64,000 bases of DNA from positions 19,582,701 through 19,646,700 of the forward strand of contig NC_053180.1 of assembly GCF_905163445.1 (NCBI RefSeq), given 5' to 3'. Origin of the DNA: Pararge aegeria (taxonomy: Eukaryota > Arthropoda > Insecta > Lepidoptera > Nymphalidae). The stretch's first letter is position 1, and each line of letters opens with the position of its first letter. Shown here piece after piece: positions 15,001 to 30,000 of the stretch. The notes beneath the pieces were generated by a model. It was not told where the DNA came from and did no database searches. It was given only the letters and a program-made list of their open reading frames with translations. Made by a program: the position numbers and the translations under genes.

Positions 15001-18000
15001 CTAGCTGCGGTCGAAACCTCCCATTGGACCGGACCTGACCCAATTTAGAAAATATAATTTTCCCAAACTGACCTAATTTTGCAAGGCAATAGTGTACCGT
15101 TGGGTCAGAGTTATTGCAGAAAGAATGTCAATATAATTATATTAATAGCTGTTGACGCCCAGTAAGAGCGGTGATAACCCCGTGGGTTAGGCTTTGGCTT
15201 TCCGTTTGGGGGACCTAGTTCGATCCCCGGCACGCATCAACAACTTTCCTGTATACAACATAATGTTTTCAATGAAGTGAAGTCCACCAATCCGCACTTC
15301 GCCAGCGTGGTGGATATGCATTGATAATAATTATGATGAATTAATTATTAGCTGTCCTTCCGCGTCTATTTTGGTTTTTAATAATCTTAGTTTCCTTTGG
15401 TTTTTACGAGCTCAGTAGGTCTCACTACCTTAAGGACCTCTTAGCAAAATCACATTTACATAAAAAGATATAATTTTATAACTCGTATCGCATGTTTTCA
15501 GGGACTTAAAGAATCCTAGGATTGCCCAGCGTGCACCAAAGCATGTTAGCACTGTGTACCAAATTTTATCAAGATCTTTTCATTTTTCATTTTCAGTTTC
15601 ATTCATTTATTAAATCTCCAACGATGTAGAACTCAAGACGGGTTTATGAACTCATTTATAGGGACTCTCACACTAAGTTAACAGTTTTGAAAGAATATTT
15701 ACAATATTGGTATGGATTCAGTTGAATGCGGAATTAGTGCTTAAGAGAAACAATGACGTTTGTGTAGGAATATCTACTTCTAATAAGAGTAACTACAGAC
15801 TACTACCGACCTACCTACCACCGGGTAACACGTGCCGCTAAGCGATTTATTTTTCCAGTGCAATGTCGCGTACAAACCGATTAGAGGTATGACTACCATA
15901 CTCCCTAACAGGTTAGCCCGCTACCATCTTTGACTGCATCATCACTTGATGAGATTGCAGACAAGGGTTAACTTGTAGTGGAAAAAAAAAACAATACTGA
16001 ATTAAATGATAAATATGATGAACGTTCAATATAACGTACCTGTCTGCTAAAGGGGAGGACGGTTCATCCAAAGCCTTGTGCCTCTCAATCTCCTCGCTAG
16101 AAGGAAACTCTCCTGGCCTCGGTTTCACGACCAGCGTCAAGTTAGCACTGGATCTTCCTGCAACGCATGTGTACACTCCGTGGTCCCGGAGTGACAAGGA
16201 CGTGATGCGTAGAGCACCCTGGTTTGGAATGAGATAGGGACACATTATTAATGGGAATACACTTATAAAAATATAAATATCCTCCGACAACACACACATC
16301 GCCATCTAGCCCCAAAGTAAGCGTAGCTTGTGAGATGGGTACTAAAATAGCTGATGAATATCTTTTTGAATATAATACACATAAATACTTATAACATACA
16401 GATAGAGACCCAGACACTGATAAACAATTATTTTCAATGCACAAACTTTTTCCAGTTTGGGAATCGAACCCACGGCCTTGGACTTAGCAAGCAGGGACGC
16501 TGCCCACATTGTTCCCCGGACGTCTGGCAAAGCCAAAAAGAGGGACATGCCCAGGTGGTTTTTGGTTTGGGTATACCCCTTTGGGAGTCCCAACTAACGT
16601 CCGTCCTGCCCAAGGGTTTGAGGTTGCAATAAAGCTTTTCAACCACGCCAAAAAAAAGGGTCGTTGCCCTCTGCGCCTGTCGGCCGTTAAACATAGAATA
16701 AGAAAGAATTGAAAGAATTGGTGGTACTGGTAATGAGAAATGAGTGACTGGTTTTCAATATGTTTAACCAGCTTTTGTGTCAATGCCAATACTTTATTCA
16801 CCATCTCAACCCATTACCGGCCTACTACAGGGCACGGGTCTCCTTCCACAATGAGAAGATAGGCCGTCCACCACTCTGACCCATTGAAGATTGGTGGACC
16901 AATTAAATGACTAACTAATACAGATATGTTCTTTCTTCTCATTTTCTTCATTTCTCTAAAAGAATGTGCTACAAAGAAGATCTAAAATTTTATTTGTATT
17001 TGTTTTTTTGTTCCGCTATTTGTATTTATTAAACCATTTGTAGAGCGTATTATGCACTCAGGGTAGTCGTCGAAAGTCTGATTGTATTGAATGCCTAACC
17101 TCATTAGTTATAAAGAATATACTTCTTGATAACCATTATTAGGTCTTAAGAAATTTTAATGTTTACGCCTCATCTGTTGACAGAAGAGGCGGCCTATTTC
17201 TTGTGCAAAGCATAAACCTAGTTTCGTTCAACGCGGAAATGCAACTAGAATTTTTGGCACCATTCCACGCTATGACTTCTATGAGAACAAAAATTTAGTC
17301 ACAGTGTAATATTAGTTTGTAATATTGAAACTTCCCAGTGCTTTTCAGAACATGCACTAATTGTTTGCATTCCTTTATCTAAATTTACGATACTGCATTC
17401 TAATTAACCGCTCAAACAAAGCGTTAGGTTTTGTGAACCGTTATAGTTAGCAAAAGCGCTGTTGTGTATTAATTTACGGGAATAATTGGCCAATGCGAGT
17501 TGGGCTCGCGCACAAAGGGCTATACTACCACCTAAAATATGTTTATCTACTAAATAACATATGCATGCAAAATAACGTTTAGAAAAAATCACCTCTTATT
17601 GCATCGTAAGCCTTAACTTACAACGAAAATATTTTATTTGAAGGAGCCCCGATTTATAGTAAACTACCATCTTATATAAAAGATGCCATTTTATATAAGA
17701 TGGTAGATGGTATTTTCAAGAAAAAATTAAATTTCTACTTGACTATAAGTCGTTTCCAGTAAACGATGGAATGGATGGATCTTTGTTTTGATCTTATGTT
17801 TTAGCTCAGTATTATTTGTGTAACTACCCGCTTATTCGAACATTTTCTTTTTAGCTGCATTTAGTAATAAATACTATAGTTTATAGATTTGTATGTACCT
17901 TCTATAGTGTACGCTCACAACATGTTATAGTTTTAAGTTTAATGTTTTCTTTACCAAGCGAACTTTTGCAATTCTTTTGAGAAATAAAGATCTTAAACCA

Positions 18001-21000
18001 TATGCACAATAACATAAATCGACCAGAATGTCTTAAAACGCTCGACTAAAAATTCGGCTTCCCTTGATAGCTAGCAATTTTTGTTTTACTATGAAGTAAA
18101 ATTACGACATTCGGTGATTTATTCTTACTCATATTTAAGAATGTATAATAAATATAGTTATTATTTTTATTGATTATTATTATTATTATTTATTATTATT
18201 ATTTTATGTGTCATTATAATTAAGTATGTATGTAATAATAATGCACCCCACCGACCGGTTTCTCTCGGTTTTCCTAATCCTAAGGTGGCCAATCACTGCC
18301 AAGCGTTAAGGCCGCCTTTTGTATCCTACTCTTTAATTTTCCTCTTGTTTTGTCCATTTTTTTTCTTTTTGTGTTCTAAAAATAAAGTGTATCAATAAAT
18401 CAATAAATAAAGTGGGCACTGAACAATGCAACCAACCGGAAACCTCTATTTCCGTTTTCAAGATATAACTGGAAAATATGACGCTCAAAAAGAAGTATTT
18501 TGTAATGAAATAAAACTATATATATTATATAAGAGTTATACCAAATAAAAAAGGACGATAAGCTAATATCCTAACACAAACCACGGCATTATCAATAAAT
18601 ATAATGTTTTGTTTATTTTATAGATGGCCGACTAGCGCAGTGAGCAGCGACCGTGCTTTCTGAGCCAAGGCCGTGAGTTCGATTCCCACAACTGGAAAAC
18701 GCTTGTGTGATGAACATGAATGTTTTTAGTGTCTTGGTGGTTACGTGTATTCATAAAAATATTAGTTTTTATGTACTTTTTGTTGTGTGCAAGAAAAGTA
18801 TATTCATTTATTTAAAAATATTCATCAGTTATCTTAGTACCCATAACACAAGCCACGCTTACTTTAGGGCTAGATGGCAATGGCATTTAATGTTAAACAA
18901 TCGCATAGTGTTCTCGCTTTCAAGAGCTACTAAATACTATCTGGAAGTAACACAGTGGTGATCGGTAGTCTTCTTAATATTATATTACAGTCAATGATTT
19001 TTTATATAGTATATTAAAATAATTGGTCCCATTTAACATACATTCCTATTTACTTTAGTTCTATAGAAAACATCAAATTCCACGTAGTCAAGGTCACAAA
19101 CGGTAACGTGCAGACGATATATTATATAAGCACAAAAAAAGTATAGGAGTGAACAGAACGCGAAAAACCGATAAAGTTATACACTAATTGGTACGTAAAG
19201 TTCGAGCAGTCATAAAAATATATCCAAATGAATTGTTATCGAAAATAGCCTTAATTTTTGAAAGCTACAGTAGAAGTTATAGCCAAAGTTGAATAAAATT
19301 TGTATCTGTTTGCAGAGTGCGAGTGTACCGAACGTTTTTGCTAATGTTATTTATGGGACGTCCGAGGCAACTGCGCCCAATTTCTCATTCGGAATAGAAA
19401 CAATTAAACTGTCCCAAAATATTAACAATACAATTGATAGACCGAAGAACTTTAGGCTGGTGCTGACTGATAATAAGAGACAAGTGTCTAGCGTGAAATT
19501 AGTGAAAGTGTTGTGTCAAATAGATTTGCCTAATCATCATCATATCAACCCATTACCAGTCCACTACAGGGCACGGGTCTCCTCCCACAATGAGAAGGGG
19601 TCAAGACCGTAGTCTGGTCCAGTTGGTCGACTAGATTTGATTAATAATTACATATTGTGAATTCATTCGATCTTTTACTCCATGGTTTCTTATGTCCCAA
19701 CCTTTTCTGAAAGTCACCAATGTTTTTTAAAGTGACATTTAAAAAAGGTTAGGTTTAAAGACATTTATTCCCATAAAAAGACCTAAGTCACTTACATAGG
19801 AAACTTAGTTTACTATAATAAATTAATACACTTCGCCATTAGACTAAACTAAATTCAATTTTACTATTATCTACTCATTCAATGTATTCGTCTTCGATAT
19901 ATGAACTCGAGAAAAGAGTTCTTTACACGTGTATGAAAACATCAGACATCATACAGACATCTGTGTTCCTAGACACTCTACTAGGTGGACATAGGTCGCA
20001 AAAAGTTGCAGAGATTCGCTGCTTGCAAGTGCCATGGAATTTGGAAATCCTAACAAAATACTCATGTCCAGCAATGTGTATGTATATTCTTAGAGTTTTG
20101 CGCACCGCTATAAGGTTTCATATGTGAGCCAATTCCTCATAATGGTTGCCTGGAAGAAATCACTATAAGTGATAAGGCCGCCTTTGTTACACAAATTTAA
20201 CTGTACCTTTGTTGTTTTTGTCTCTTTTTTTTTTTTGTGTACAATAAAGTATTTTTGATTGATTGATTGAATGTATGTCTATCGGTTACTACAATGCTAA
20301 TAAGCTGATATGATGATGATGATGATGATGATTATTTATTAAAGGAAGTACATAACTAATAATTAAAATAACAATACTTTAAGTTCCTAGAAATACTGGG
20401 AAATGTTTCGAGAAATATAAAATATCTTTCGATTTCTCTAATGTGAATCAAAGAAACGATTCTAATAAAGAGAACTAAAAACAAAGTACCTTTTTGGAGA
20501 TCTTGTATTTCTTTGACTTGCTGATTATCTGGTGATCCTTCGCCCACTGGATCTTCGTCCTGTTGTATCCCTTTACGGGACATTTGATCTTCACTTGTGT
20601 TCCGTAGAATATCGTGGCCGAACCTCCCACCTTTACTGTTACCTGTTTTATACATAGGTTTATAAGTTTCGCTTAACAAATCCCACATAGAAAATTTTGA
20701 GAGATGCAATGGAACGTAGTATGGTGGGTGTAATGAGAGGAGACAAAACCGGGGTAACAGACATTTTAACCAGAATGGATCAGTTAAAGTGGAGATGGAC
20801 GGGTCACATGCTCCGAGAACCCAAGGCAAATGTAAAAATGAAGTCTAATAACTCATTCGAGACGGGCAAAGAAAAAAATGGTCGGTAGCGTAGACGCTGG
20901 GAAGACGAGCTGAAACTTACAGCTGGTCCACTATGAAGAAGGGCGGTACAGGATCGTAAGCACTGGCAAGAACTGGAGAAGACCTTTGTTTGTCCCTTAG

Positions 21001-24000
21001 CTATATGTGCATAGAGCTAAGGGACTTGATCTTATAATATGAAATGCAAAAATTCTGGTTTTCGTATTTGCTAATGGTTTCCTAAAACCATCTAGCAGAC
21101 TCCTAAAGATGGATCAATTTTTTTAAATAACAATTAACTAATGCTATTTTTAAACTTGAACCTTATTTAACCACGTAATAAGGTTCAACACTGTTTGACA
21201 ATTTCGTAGATTCGCTATTTCGTCGGTTATGTGAACAACGTTTCTACGCTAGCACAGAAGACTCCAAAAGGCCTTTGCAAGCTAGTAAGTTCGCAGTGTG
21301 GTGACGGCAGATAAGGATACAGTTGTCTTCATCTCTCTTCTTACCGCGGGTGTTGTACGAGGCGACTAAGAGAATATAATGGAGAATGATCAGCAGCGTC
21401 CTCCGTCCTACTTATAATACTTGAGCTAGTGAGTTGAATGAACCTTTTTCTTCTTGGGGTCGTGCTGTATGTACGAAGAGTTGGCCAGTGAGATCTCCGG
21501 CGCGGACGTGTCCAGCAAGCACGGGCGACTGTTGCAGGACTTGGTGTTCGTCGGTCGCGGGGAGTTGCACTGTGAGGGCGGTCGCTCCACCACGTGCGAC
21601 TGCGCCATTATTTGCTTGCACACCACCTGCCAAGTTTGTATTATTTATTTATAAGCTCTGGGCTTCAACATCAGCAACCAAGGTAGTTGCGAAGCAGGAG
21701 TCCGTCGTCACATAGGAATGCAAAAAGTGCTATATCTAGCTAACAAACTGTTCCCATTTCATCGTAAACGTGTAGAACATTAGAGGTAAAATAATGATTG
21801 TAAACTGCTTTTTTTAAATTCCACTACAAGTTAACTCTTGACTACCATTTCACCTGGTGGTAAATGATGATGCTAAGATGGTAGTTGGATAGCCTGCTAG
21901 TGAGTATGGTAGTCATACAGCTAATCTGTTTTGCAACATCGCACCGGAACACTAGCGGTACGTCTTTATCGGTAGGGTCGTAACTAGCCACGGCTAAAGC
22001 CTCCCACCAGACAAAAATGGAATGAAGTAACTAGCCATCATTTTGAGAAATATTACTATAACGGAGCGGTTTTCGATGCTTCAAAACTAGTCGTGTATAT
22101 GGTTTTTGTATTTTGTTAATTCTGATCATCGTACCGGAATATTGAATCGTACGCCACGGTATGGCACGTCATTATCAGTGGTAACAAGTCACGGTCGAAA
22201 ACACCATTAAGATAAAAATAATGCTTAAAAAAACAAATATATATTTACGTCGCGCTGTTTCATCCCCCCTCCGCATGTCTTAGAGCACTTTGACCATTCT
22301 CCTGCATGCCACCTCACTGGACAGTCCAGTACGTTGCAGTACTGTCTATCTGGCGGCGGTGGTTGGGGGCACATACTGTTTGGTACGACCACAGTGTTGG
22401 TTCCTCCACGTGTCACCTGGTGATATATTAAACATATGAACAAAGGATAAACGTTTTAATCCCTTAATCTAATAATATGTTTTAATTGAGAACGCAGAGC
22501 ACTGTCGGTCCGGGGCAATATGTTGGTTCCAAGATTTGCACGAGTAAAACTAACTTTGTTTAGGGCATACTGCCAAATTTCTGACACGTGCAATCTGTGG
22601 ACTCTCTATACGTAGCGGACCTATAGTGTTTTGCGTGTTCAATACAATAATATGCTGAGGGCGAAGTTAAGGAGGCCACGACAGAGCAGTTAGCAATGTT
22701 TGCGGATGCTCGTGTGACTTCTACGCAATCATGCGCAAGCGCAGCTTCTATAATGAGCAGTCTATTGAGAAGTTCAAACTAAACTTAAGTAAAGACACGA
22801 TGGTTTATTTTCAGTGCAGGTTAAGCGGAAACGATAAATAGAACAACACTTCGCAAGGTAGGAAAGGGTCACGTCTTGCACAGTGCTGCACAGTGCGGCC
22901 TCCCGATGTTCTAGAAGCTAAACTATAAAGTAAAAGTTTGGTTAACGAGTTATATGCTGTTTAAGGCAGAACTCGTCAACAGTTTATATTTTGAGTTTCA
23001 GTAGATCTTTACCACAAAAATTTAAATAATAAATTACCAATGAAAAACTTAATGGCCAACCACTTCAAATATTTATCAAAACCGATGTTATCAATTCATG
23101 TTTAACGGTGGTATTTTGATTTGCAATCACCAAAAAATTTATTTTCAGCGAATTAATAACTTTAACAAATTATGATGTTAAAAAATATTAGATTTTGTTA
23201 GGATCCGATGTACTCGTATGTACTATTCATATATAATTGCAAATAAATTGAAAAACTTCTTTGGTAACATAAAAAAAGTAGCGCTCTGAAAAGAGCAAGA
23301 TCAAAGCATTAATACAATATTGGATACAGTTTGTAATAATAAAAACTTTAACTAATAATTTCAAAGATTAATTGCGAACTGAGCTTTGTTCTTTTGTTTC
23401 TTAACAGTAACTTTAATATCAACTAGTGCGTGAAACATGAATTTTACGCTCAAGTGTATAAAAAATTGAACAATAAAAGTTATTCTTTTGTTTCCGCAGT
23501 GAGCGCTCCCGATGCTGAATCCAATTATATTCGCGTTTTATTTCCCAATGTCTATAATAGGCCGAGAACTAACCGACGATTTGTCATAAGAGTTTGTACT
23601 GTCAATTTCATAAGACAATTTAAAGTTAAAGTTTAGATGTTTATTCATTTTATAAATAACGTTCGTTCATTCATTTATTAAAATGTTATTATGTGGTTCG
23701 GGGTTTCCAAAGAAGCTCAAGTCTCGGGCATGGATGCGCCAATGTACAGCCGTATTTTTGCCGAATAATAACTTTTACTTATTTACAATATTTTGTGACG
23801 CAAATTTTTAAGCTTTTTCATTCAAATATTAGATCTTTTCAATTCACAAGTTAAGAGTGTATAACTTAATGCATCATATCGTGGTATAAAGCTATTATTT
23901 ATTTTGTGAAATTATAAGCTCCTTCGTTAGTCCGTTTGTGTTCTTCTGGTAAATAAACATATTCTATTCTATTCCATTCTAAAATTGTTTTAAAATTGAA

Positions 24001-27000
24001 ATTAATTGATCGCCAGCTCTTTGAGTATAAAATGTATATCTTCGCTTTATTGGATTCAGATTAATAAATCCCTGTTCATGAAAGTGAATATGATGAAAAA
24101 AAATTATATTTTATTGTGGATTGCCGATAGCGGAGTACTCTTAATGCAGATAAGTGTTAAATAATGTTGTTATTGACTTTCATTTTAACACATGCTTCTA
24201 AAAGATTGTGTGATAATATCTGGTTGAAGAGTTTTCTTCCACTTTTCGTGGTTGCGGGTTCTTAAACGTGCACCCAAATATATGTCACCCATAACGGTTG
24301 TACATAAGCAGCGATGCTTAATCAATACAGTCGCGCGTTTTCGTATAATATGCTAAATCAATACTTTTTTTATATGAATGAATACTTAAGGGTAGACTTT
24401 TTATAACTCTTGAAATGCCTATCATTAAGTTTTTTATAACTCGTACTGCAGATTTTCTTCATTTATATTTTCATTCATTTATAATAGTATAAATATAATC
24501 CGGAAGTCAATTCCGCTTTAGAAAGCCCTTTATTATCATTTCGAAAAAAGATTAATTCATAAATTACCTCATGTATACACGTGACCTCCCTCGTCTGTAT
24601 GCCGATTCCACACGACTTGGTGCACTGGGAAAACTCCGTGTGGTTCCAGCTGCAACAAAGGAATTTGTGTATGCAACTTTCCAACTTCAGCACGTACTTA
24701 CATACTTAGGTGTTAAGGCGTTTCTCCAGATCTTGCGACGCTGATTCGATAAGGATGTGTTTTGGCCAAAAGGAACACCTTTTTCACCATGCTTATCAAT
24801 GACCTCTGTTATCAATTGATTGGCGCCATTTGTACAATTTTTATGGAATTGTGGTTATTATCACTAAGTTGTGACAATAGTTAAAACCCACCAACCCGCA
24901 TTAGAGCAGCGTGGTGGGTCTATGCTCTAAAACCGTGTCTCCTATGAGAGAGGAGGCGTTAGCCCAGCAATTGGACGTTAACAGGCTGTGTATGATGAAT
25001 GGAAACTTTTATACGAGAGACCAAGGAATTATAATTTGAATGACTAAACTGAACTGAACTGAATTAGGTAAACTTTTAGTTCCAGATACACTAGTATGTC
25101 ACATGCCGGTCATCACATTGGGACAAAAATGATGCTGTCATTTGTATAGGTGCAGCAATTCTAGTGGCATATTAATTGACAGTGATTCAGTAAGTTAATA
25201 ATAGTATCTTAGTATGTTAGTATGTTTACTTTAGGTGGTGATACTTATGTATACTGTATAAACAATTTCAATGCTGGTTTACTGATCTTATAAGCTCCAT
25301 TAGATCACAGCGGTCGAAAACGTGACACAGTTAAATAGCGCGGGATCTTCGGATCGCGCAGCTACCCATTGGAAACCTGGTCTTACATGGTGACACGTAG
25401 GAATATCTAAGTCATGGACGACCTGAGACGTCGACTTTATAAGATTCTTTAAGTTTGTTTTCAAGATTTTTTTTTGGCGATAAAATAAAGTTAAACTCAC
25501 ATCATGAGTTATTTTGAATACAATCAGGGAATAAATGTAGGTAGAACTGGTAGCAGCGTGCTCTGCGCTACAATAAACCTCGACTGCAATCACCAAACCG
25601 TCTGCCCAGCGTGGTGATTATAGGCAAAAGAGGCCTTTAGTCCAGCAGTGGACTGTGATAGGCTAGTGATTGGGAAATTTAAGAAAATGTGCGCCGATGC
25701 GCTCCGTCTGTAGCGTGGCTTGGTCTATACAATGTACTAAAGCGATGAAAGGAGGTTTTCTAACTTATCGTATTGCTTCATGTTTGTTTTACAATATAAA
25801 AATTGTTATCCCTACTAATATTATAAAAGTCAATGTAAGTTTGTTTGTTACGCTTTCACGCAAAAACCACTTAAGCGATCCTCATGAAACTTTGTAAACA
25901 TATTCTTGGAAGTATTAGAAGTAATATAGAATACTTTTTTTTGAGAAGGAATGAAAGTGTTTGACGATTTTACACCATAACTCAGACAAATTATAACCGA
26001 TTTAAATAATTATTTTTGTACTATAGAGGTTATAATATGTGTTTGCCCAAAATTTGTGTAGATCTGAATGTGGTTGGAAATAGAGGACAGAACTCCTCAG
26101 CGGACAGCAGCAAACCCCTTATTTAAGGCTTAGCGATACTGAATACTTTTATTTTTTTTAGAACCAGAACTAAATTGAACGCCACATCAAAAAACAAAAT
26201 CAAACAGCTAGTTAAAGATAAAATAATAAGCTAGTCTTCATATTCCTAGAATGAAACAGACGTATAATAGAACTAAGCTAATGCAAAATATAGCTATCAT
26301 AACATCATAAACTAAGCAAACAATATTAAGCCATACCAGTAGTTTTAACGCAATGCAATGTTTAAACCGTATTCTAGAGAGCTTTATACGTAATTTACTG
26401 TTATACTCACGCGTGGAGTGAAACACACATAATTGGTCTTTATTATTATAGTTATACAGTCTAAATTGCAACTATTGCGGTTAGCGAGAACATAGGGTTG
26501 TCAGCAATGAATTTATTGAACCAATGCACACAGCACAGCCTCGAGCTAAAATAAGACATTCTCACCAGAGATTTGGTGTGTGAATTTATTTATTTAATCA
26601 TAAAACTTTGAGTGTAAATTTTCAACCACAAACCAAGTGTTATCGGACTACTTAAATTTGCGTTTTTTTATCAACTGGCTGAAAGCACCAAGTCCATCTC
26701 TTTAATATCATTATAATAAGATACCAAACAGATGGTGGTATGGTTGATCACTTGAAACTCAAAGTCCTCTGTTAAAAATTTCAAATTATCAATTAAAAAA
26801 GAAACCTGAGTTTAAATTAGTTTACAGTCGTCAAATCTCGACGTCAAACCGTCTTTTTATATAACAGATTTATTCAAACTTAATGTTTAGGTAGATCAAC
26901 TCAACCTTTATGACACAATAATCCCATCTCTGCGGTATGGATTTGTCGACAGAGTGACGTGTAACCTTGATCTCCCAGAAGCTGCAGGATTAAGCTAAGG

Positions 27001-30000
27001 AACTGTACAACAATAATATCTTATTTAAATTGTTTGGGGCCATGTGAGCTTACAGTGTAATAGTCAAAAGAGACTAAAAACTTTTAATATATTAGATGAA
27101 ATAAATTTATCAATATCGTGTAAAAATGTCTGTAAACACTTGTAATTGTTAGGTTGGATTAGTGTCTGCTTGTATTGAATACAACACTTATTTAAAGTGC
27201 AGATTCTACAGATAAAAAGCTAGAGAGAATAAGGCATTAGCTTATTTTTAATAATATGTTTTGCTGTATGACTGTATCTGATTTATTAAGTTAGTTTAGT
27301 AGTATTCGTTTTATGGTTGTATTTTTTTTCGATTATTTTTTGTTAAACTAAGCATTTAAATTTTTTCTAGGTTGTGCCACACATAACATATGTGGTGTTG
27401 TGAATATTGTAATGTAAAAAATATTTTTTTTTTCTTTCTTTCTTTCTTTCTGTATTAGCGCTTAACAGCTGTGAGTCTGTGGGATTGCGCGATACGATTT
27501 CCCGAGTTTTTATATATCATAATAAAAGTAGTCGTTAAAAATAACTTGGATGTGGCAGCCCTATGATAACATAATGCAGTGAAAACGTGTTAAAATATAA
27601 ATTGAGCTAGTTTCAGCTCTACCGTACCGTAATGTGCAAAAATAAAACAACATATTTGACATGATATAGTGTGGCTGAATATTTATTATTGCATTGTATA
27701 TTTACTTGCACCTTGTTATTTTATCTAGGTTAGGTTTCAGGTGTGAAAATCATATTGTAATAATTGAAAATGTAATGGAGAATGCTCACAGCCCCTATAT
27801 AGAAGAGTACCCAGACCCTATGGAAAAGAAAAGATGTTTATCTCAGTTTTCTTGCTTTAAAAACTGTAACAAAAATATCTAACTTTTAGCAGCAGCAGCA
27901 GCTAACGATTAATTGTTTTTCTTCCTTCAGGTAAAATGGTAATAGATATTTATCATCCACTTTCACTAGTAGGTATACAAAGCAAAAATATGGCTTATTA
28001 AAATCGTCATGATAAATATAACTCCTAATGCTGGCAGTTAGAGATAACTAAAAAAACCAGGCTTTAATTTACTGAAGGCGTATAGCAGCATCTTTTAGCT
28101 GACTAGTATAGCTGTCAAGCCTCTATTAGCTTTTAAATACTTCGCCTGAAGAAATACATAAGGCAATTTATTTATACGAAAAATTTAGGCACTGATTAAT
28201 TATAAAAAAAATTGTTATTATTATTATTAAACTCTTTATTGGTATACCACAACATTTAAAATATAACAAAAACAGAAACAGCGAAAGAAGTAGTAATACA
28301 AAAGTCGGCCTTATCGCTTAATAGCGATCTCTGCCAGGCAACCTTTGAATTAGGAAAAAAAAGAAGAGGAGAATATTGTTCCACTTATAGCAAATTTAAT
28401 ATGGCAAATAAAATGAGATAGGTCTCTTTTGTGTTTGTAATGAGCATTCTTCTTTTGAATTTGACCCAGCGAGTGAAGTTGCCTGACTAATTTTGGCCAT
28501 TTTTTCCTTTATCCATTCGTTAGTTAGAACCCTGTATTTAAAACAAATTTTATAATTAATGTGTTATTAATTTAAATTCATACTTATTAAGTAATATTAT
28601 TTTTTTAAATATATTTTTTTAAATCCGTACTCGGATCCGTCTTTACTTGAGTGCTTAGAACTTGACCCCCAATTTTTGATATTCTGATTATGATGTAAAA
28701 TGTGAACACTCACCGTGGCGGACAAGGGTGATCATTGCAAGTTCTCACTCGGTTCTCCGGCTTAGTCAGGGGATCGCACATGTATGGTGACGCGTTTTTG
28801 CCATCTTCATCTCTTACACATTGTATAATTAGTTCCTAAAAACAAAAATAATTGTTACATTCTGTATTCATCGCACGCACCCACCACCACCTTGACTGCG
28901 GTTTGGTTTTGTTTTATAACTGAGTAAACTTTTTAAACAGCAAATTCCAAAATGAATTTTAGCCAGGAAAGAACCCTTCATACATTAAACTGGACTGCTA
29001 GAGAGGTTGCCATAATAGCAAACCAGGGATTTGAAAATGATTCGTTAAATTTGGTTTTTATATTACCATAACACAACGTTTAAATTTCAAGCGCTAATGA
29101 GTGGAATTCCTTTAAAAAAATCACCTGAACTCCACTCAAGCAGGAAGCGCTACAGCTGGTATAACCCTTTTCCTTCCAAGAATATGACTTGCCGGGTGAT
29201 CCAGGTGCTACCCTGATGTTACTGGACGTGCCGAAGATCAGAGATCTGCTGGAAAATCAATTTCAATTTTAGCATCATCTAGTATTATGAAAATTAAACT
29301 TAATTTGCTATACTTCGCAAAAAGCAGGAGAATCTATATGGTGTAATTTATAACTTCTTCAATCCTTATACTCCACATCAAACAGATCTTCGGCAATGTA
29401 CCCTCTACGCACGTTTCGCTCCAAAACCGGAGCATCCTCAGGAGATGTAAACTTTACAATGAATAATTGTTAAGTCATTATTACTCCATTTCTTCGTACT
29501 AGAAACATAATTAACATGCACACATTGTAATGAAGTAAAATTTCCATAGCAATGGAGAGAGCTTGTAGTGTCTATACGTTATCAAATTAGATATGAGGAG
29601 ATTCGTGGAAGAACCAGAGCTACAATACATAGCTCAACGAACCAAAAAGCTAAAATGGCGGATGCCCAGTGCTACTCACGCACATGGCTCCAAAAACCGA
29701 TGGACGTCGGTGCACTAACACCGATGACGAATATCTGAACTGGTGAAATCCTACGTCAACATCCTATATTCCTATGATGATGAAGAATGTATATTTATTT
29801 TAATGATGATGACGAAGAAGATGACGATGATGATAATTCAATGTAACGAAAATACGTAAGTTTCTACTACTGCTGCAAAAGCTTGGAGTAGAAATATATG
29901 GGCTAAATTTTTTCTTTTACAATGATTTATTAAAAAGCCACCTTAATTAAATATTATTTATGTTGTTTGATAAAACGTACTTGGATATGCTATGGATAAT

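Noticed and set aside
16342..16804. Several overlapping open frames of 67-106 codons
   Set aside because: They are translations of a SINE and the retroposon inside it.
20356..20829. A 157-codon minus-strand open frame over exon 12
   Set aside because: It is in a different frame from the Ig-domain coding sequence. The Ig frame has the conserved Cys and Trp and keeps phase with exons 11 and 13.
23430..23636. 68-codon plus-strand frame with protein-like look
   Set aside because: No motif, no splice context that gives a sensible gene, and no neighbouring exons found.
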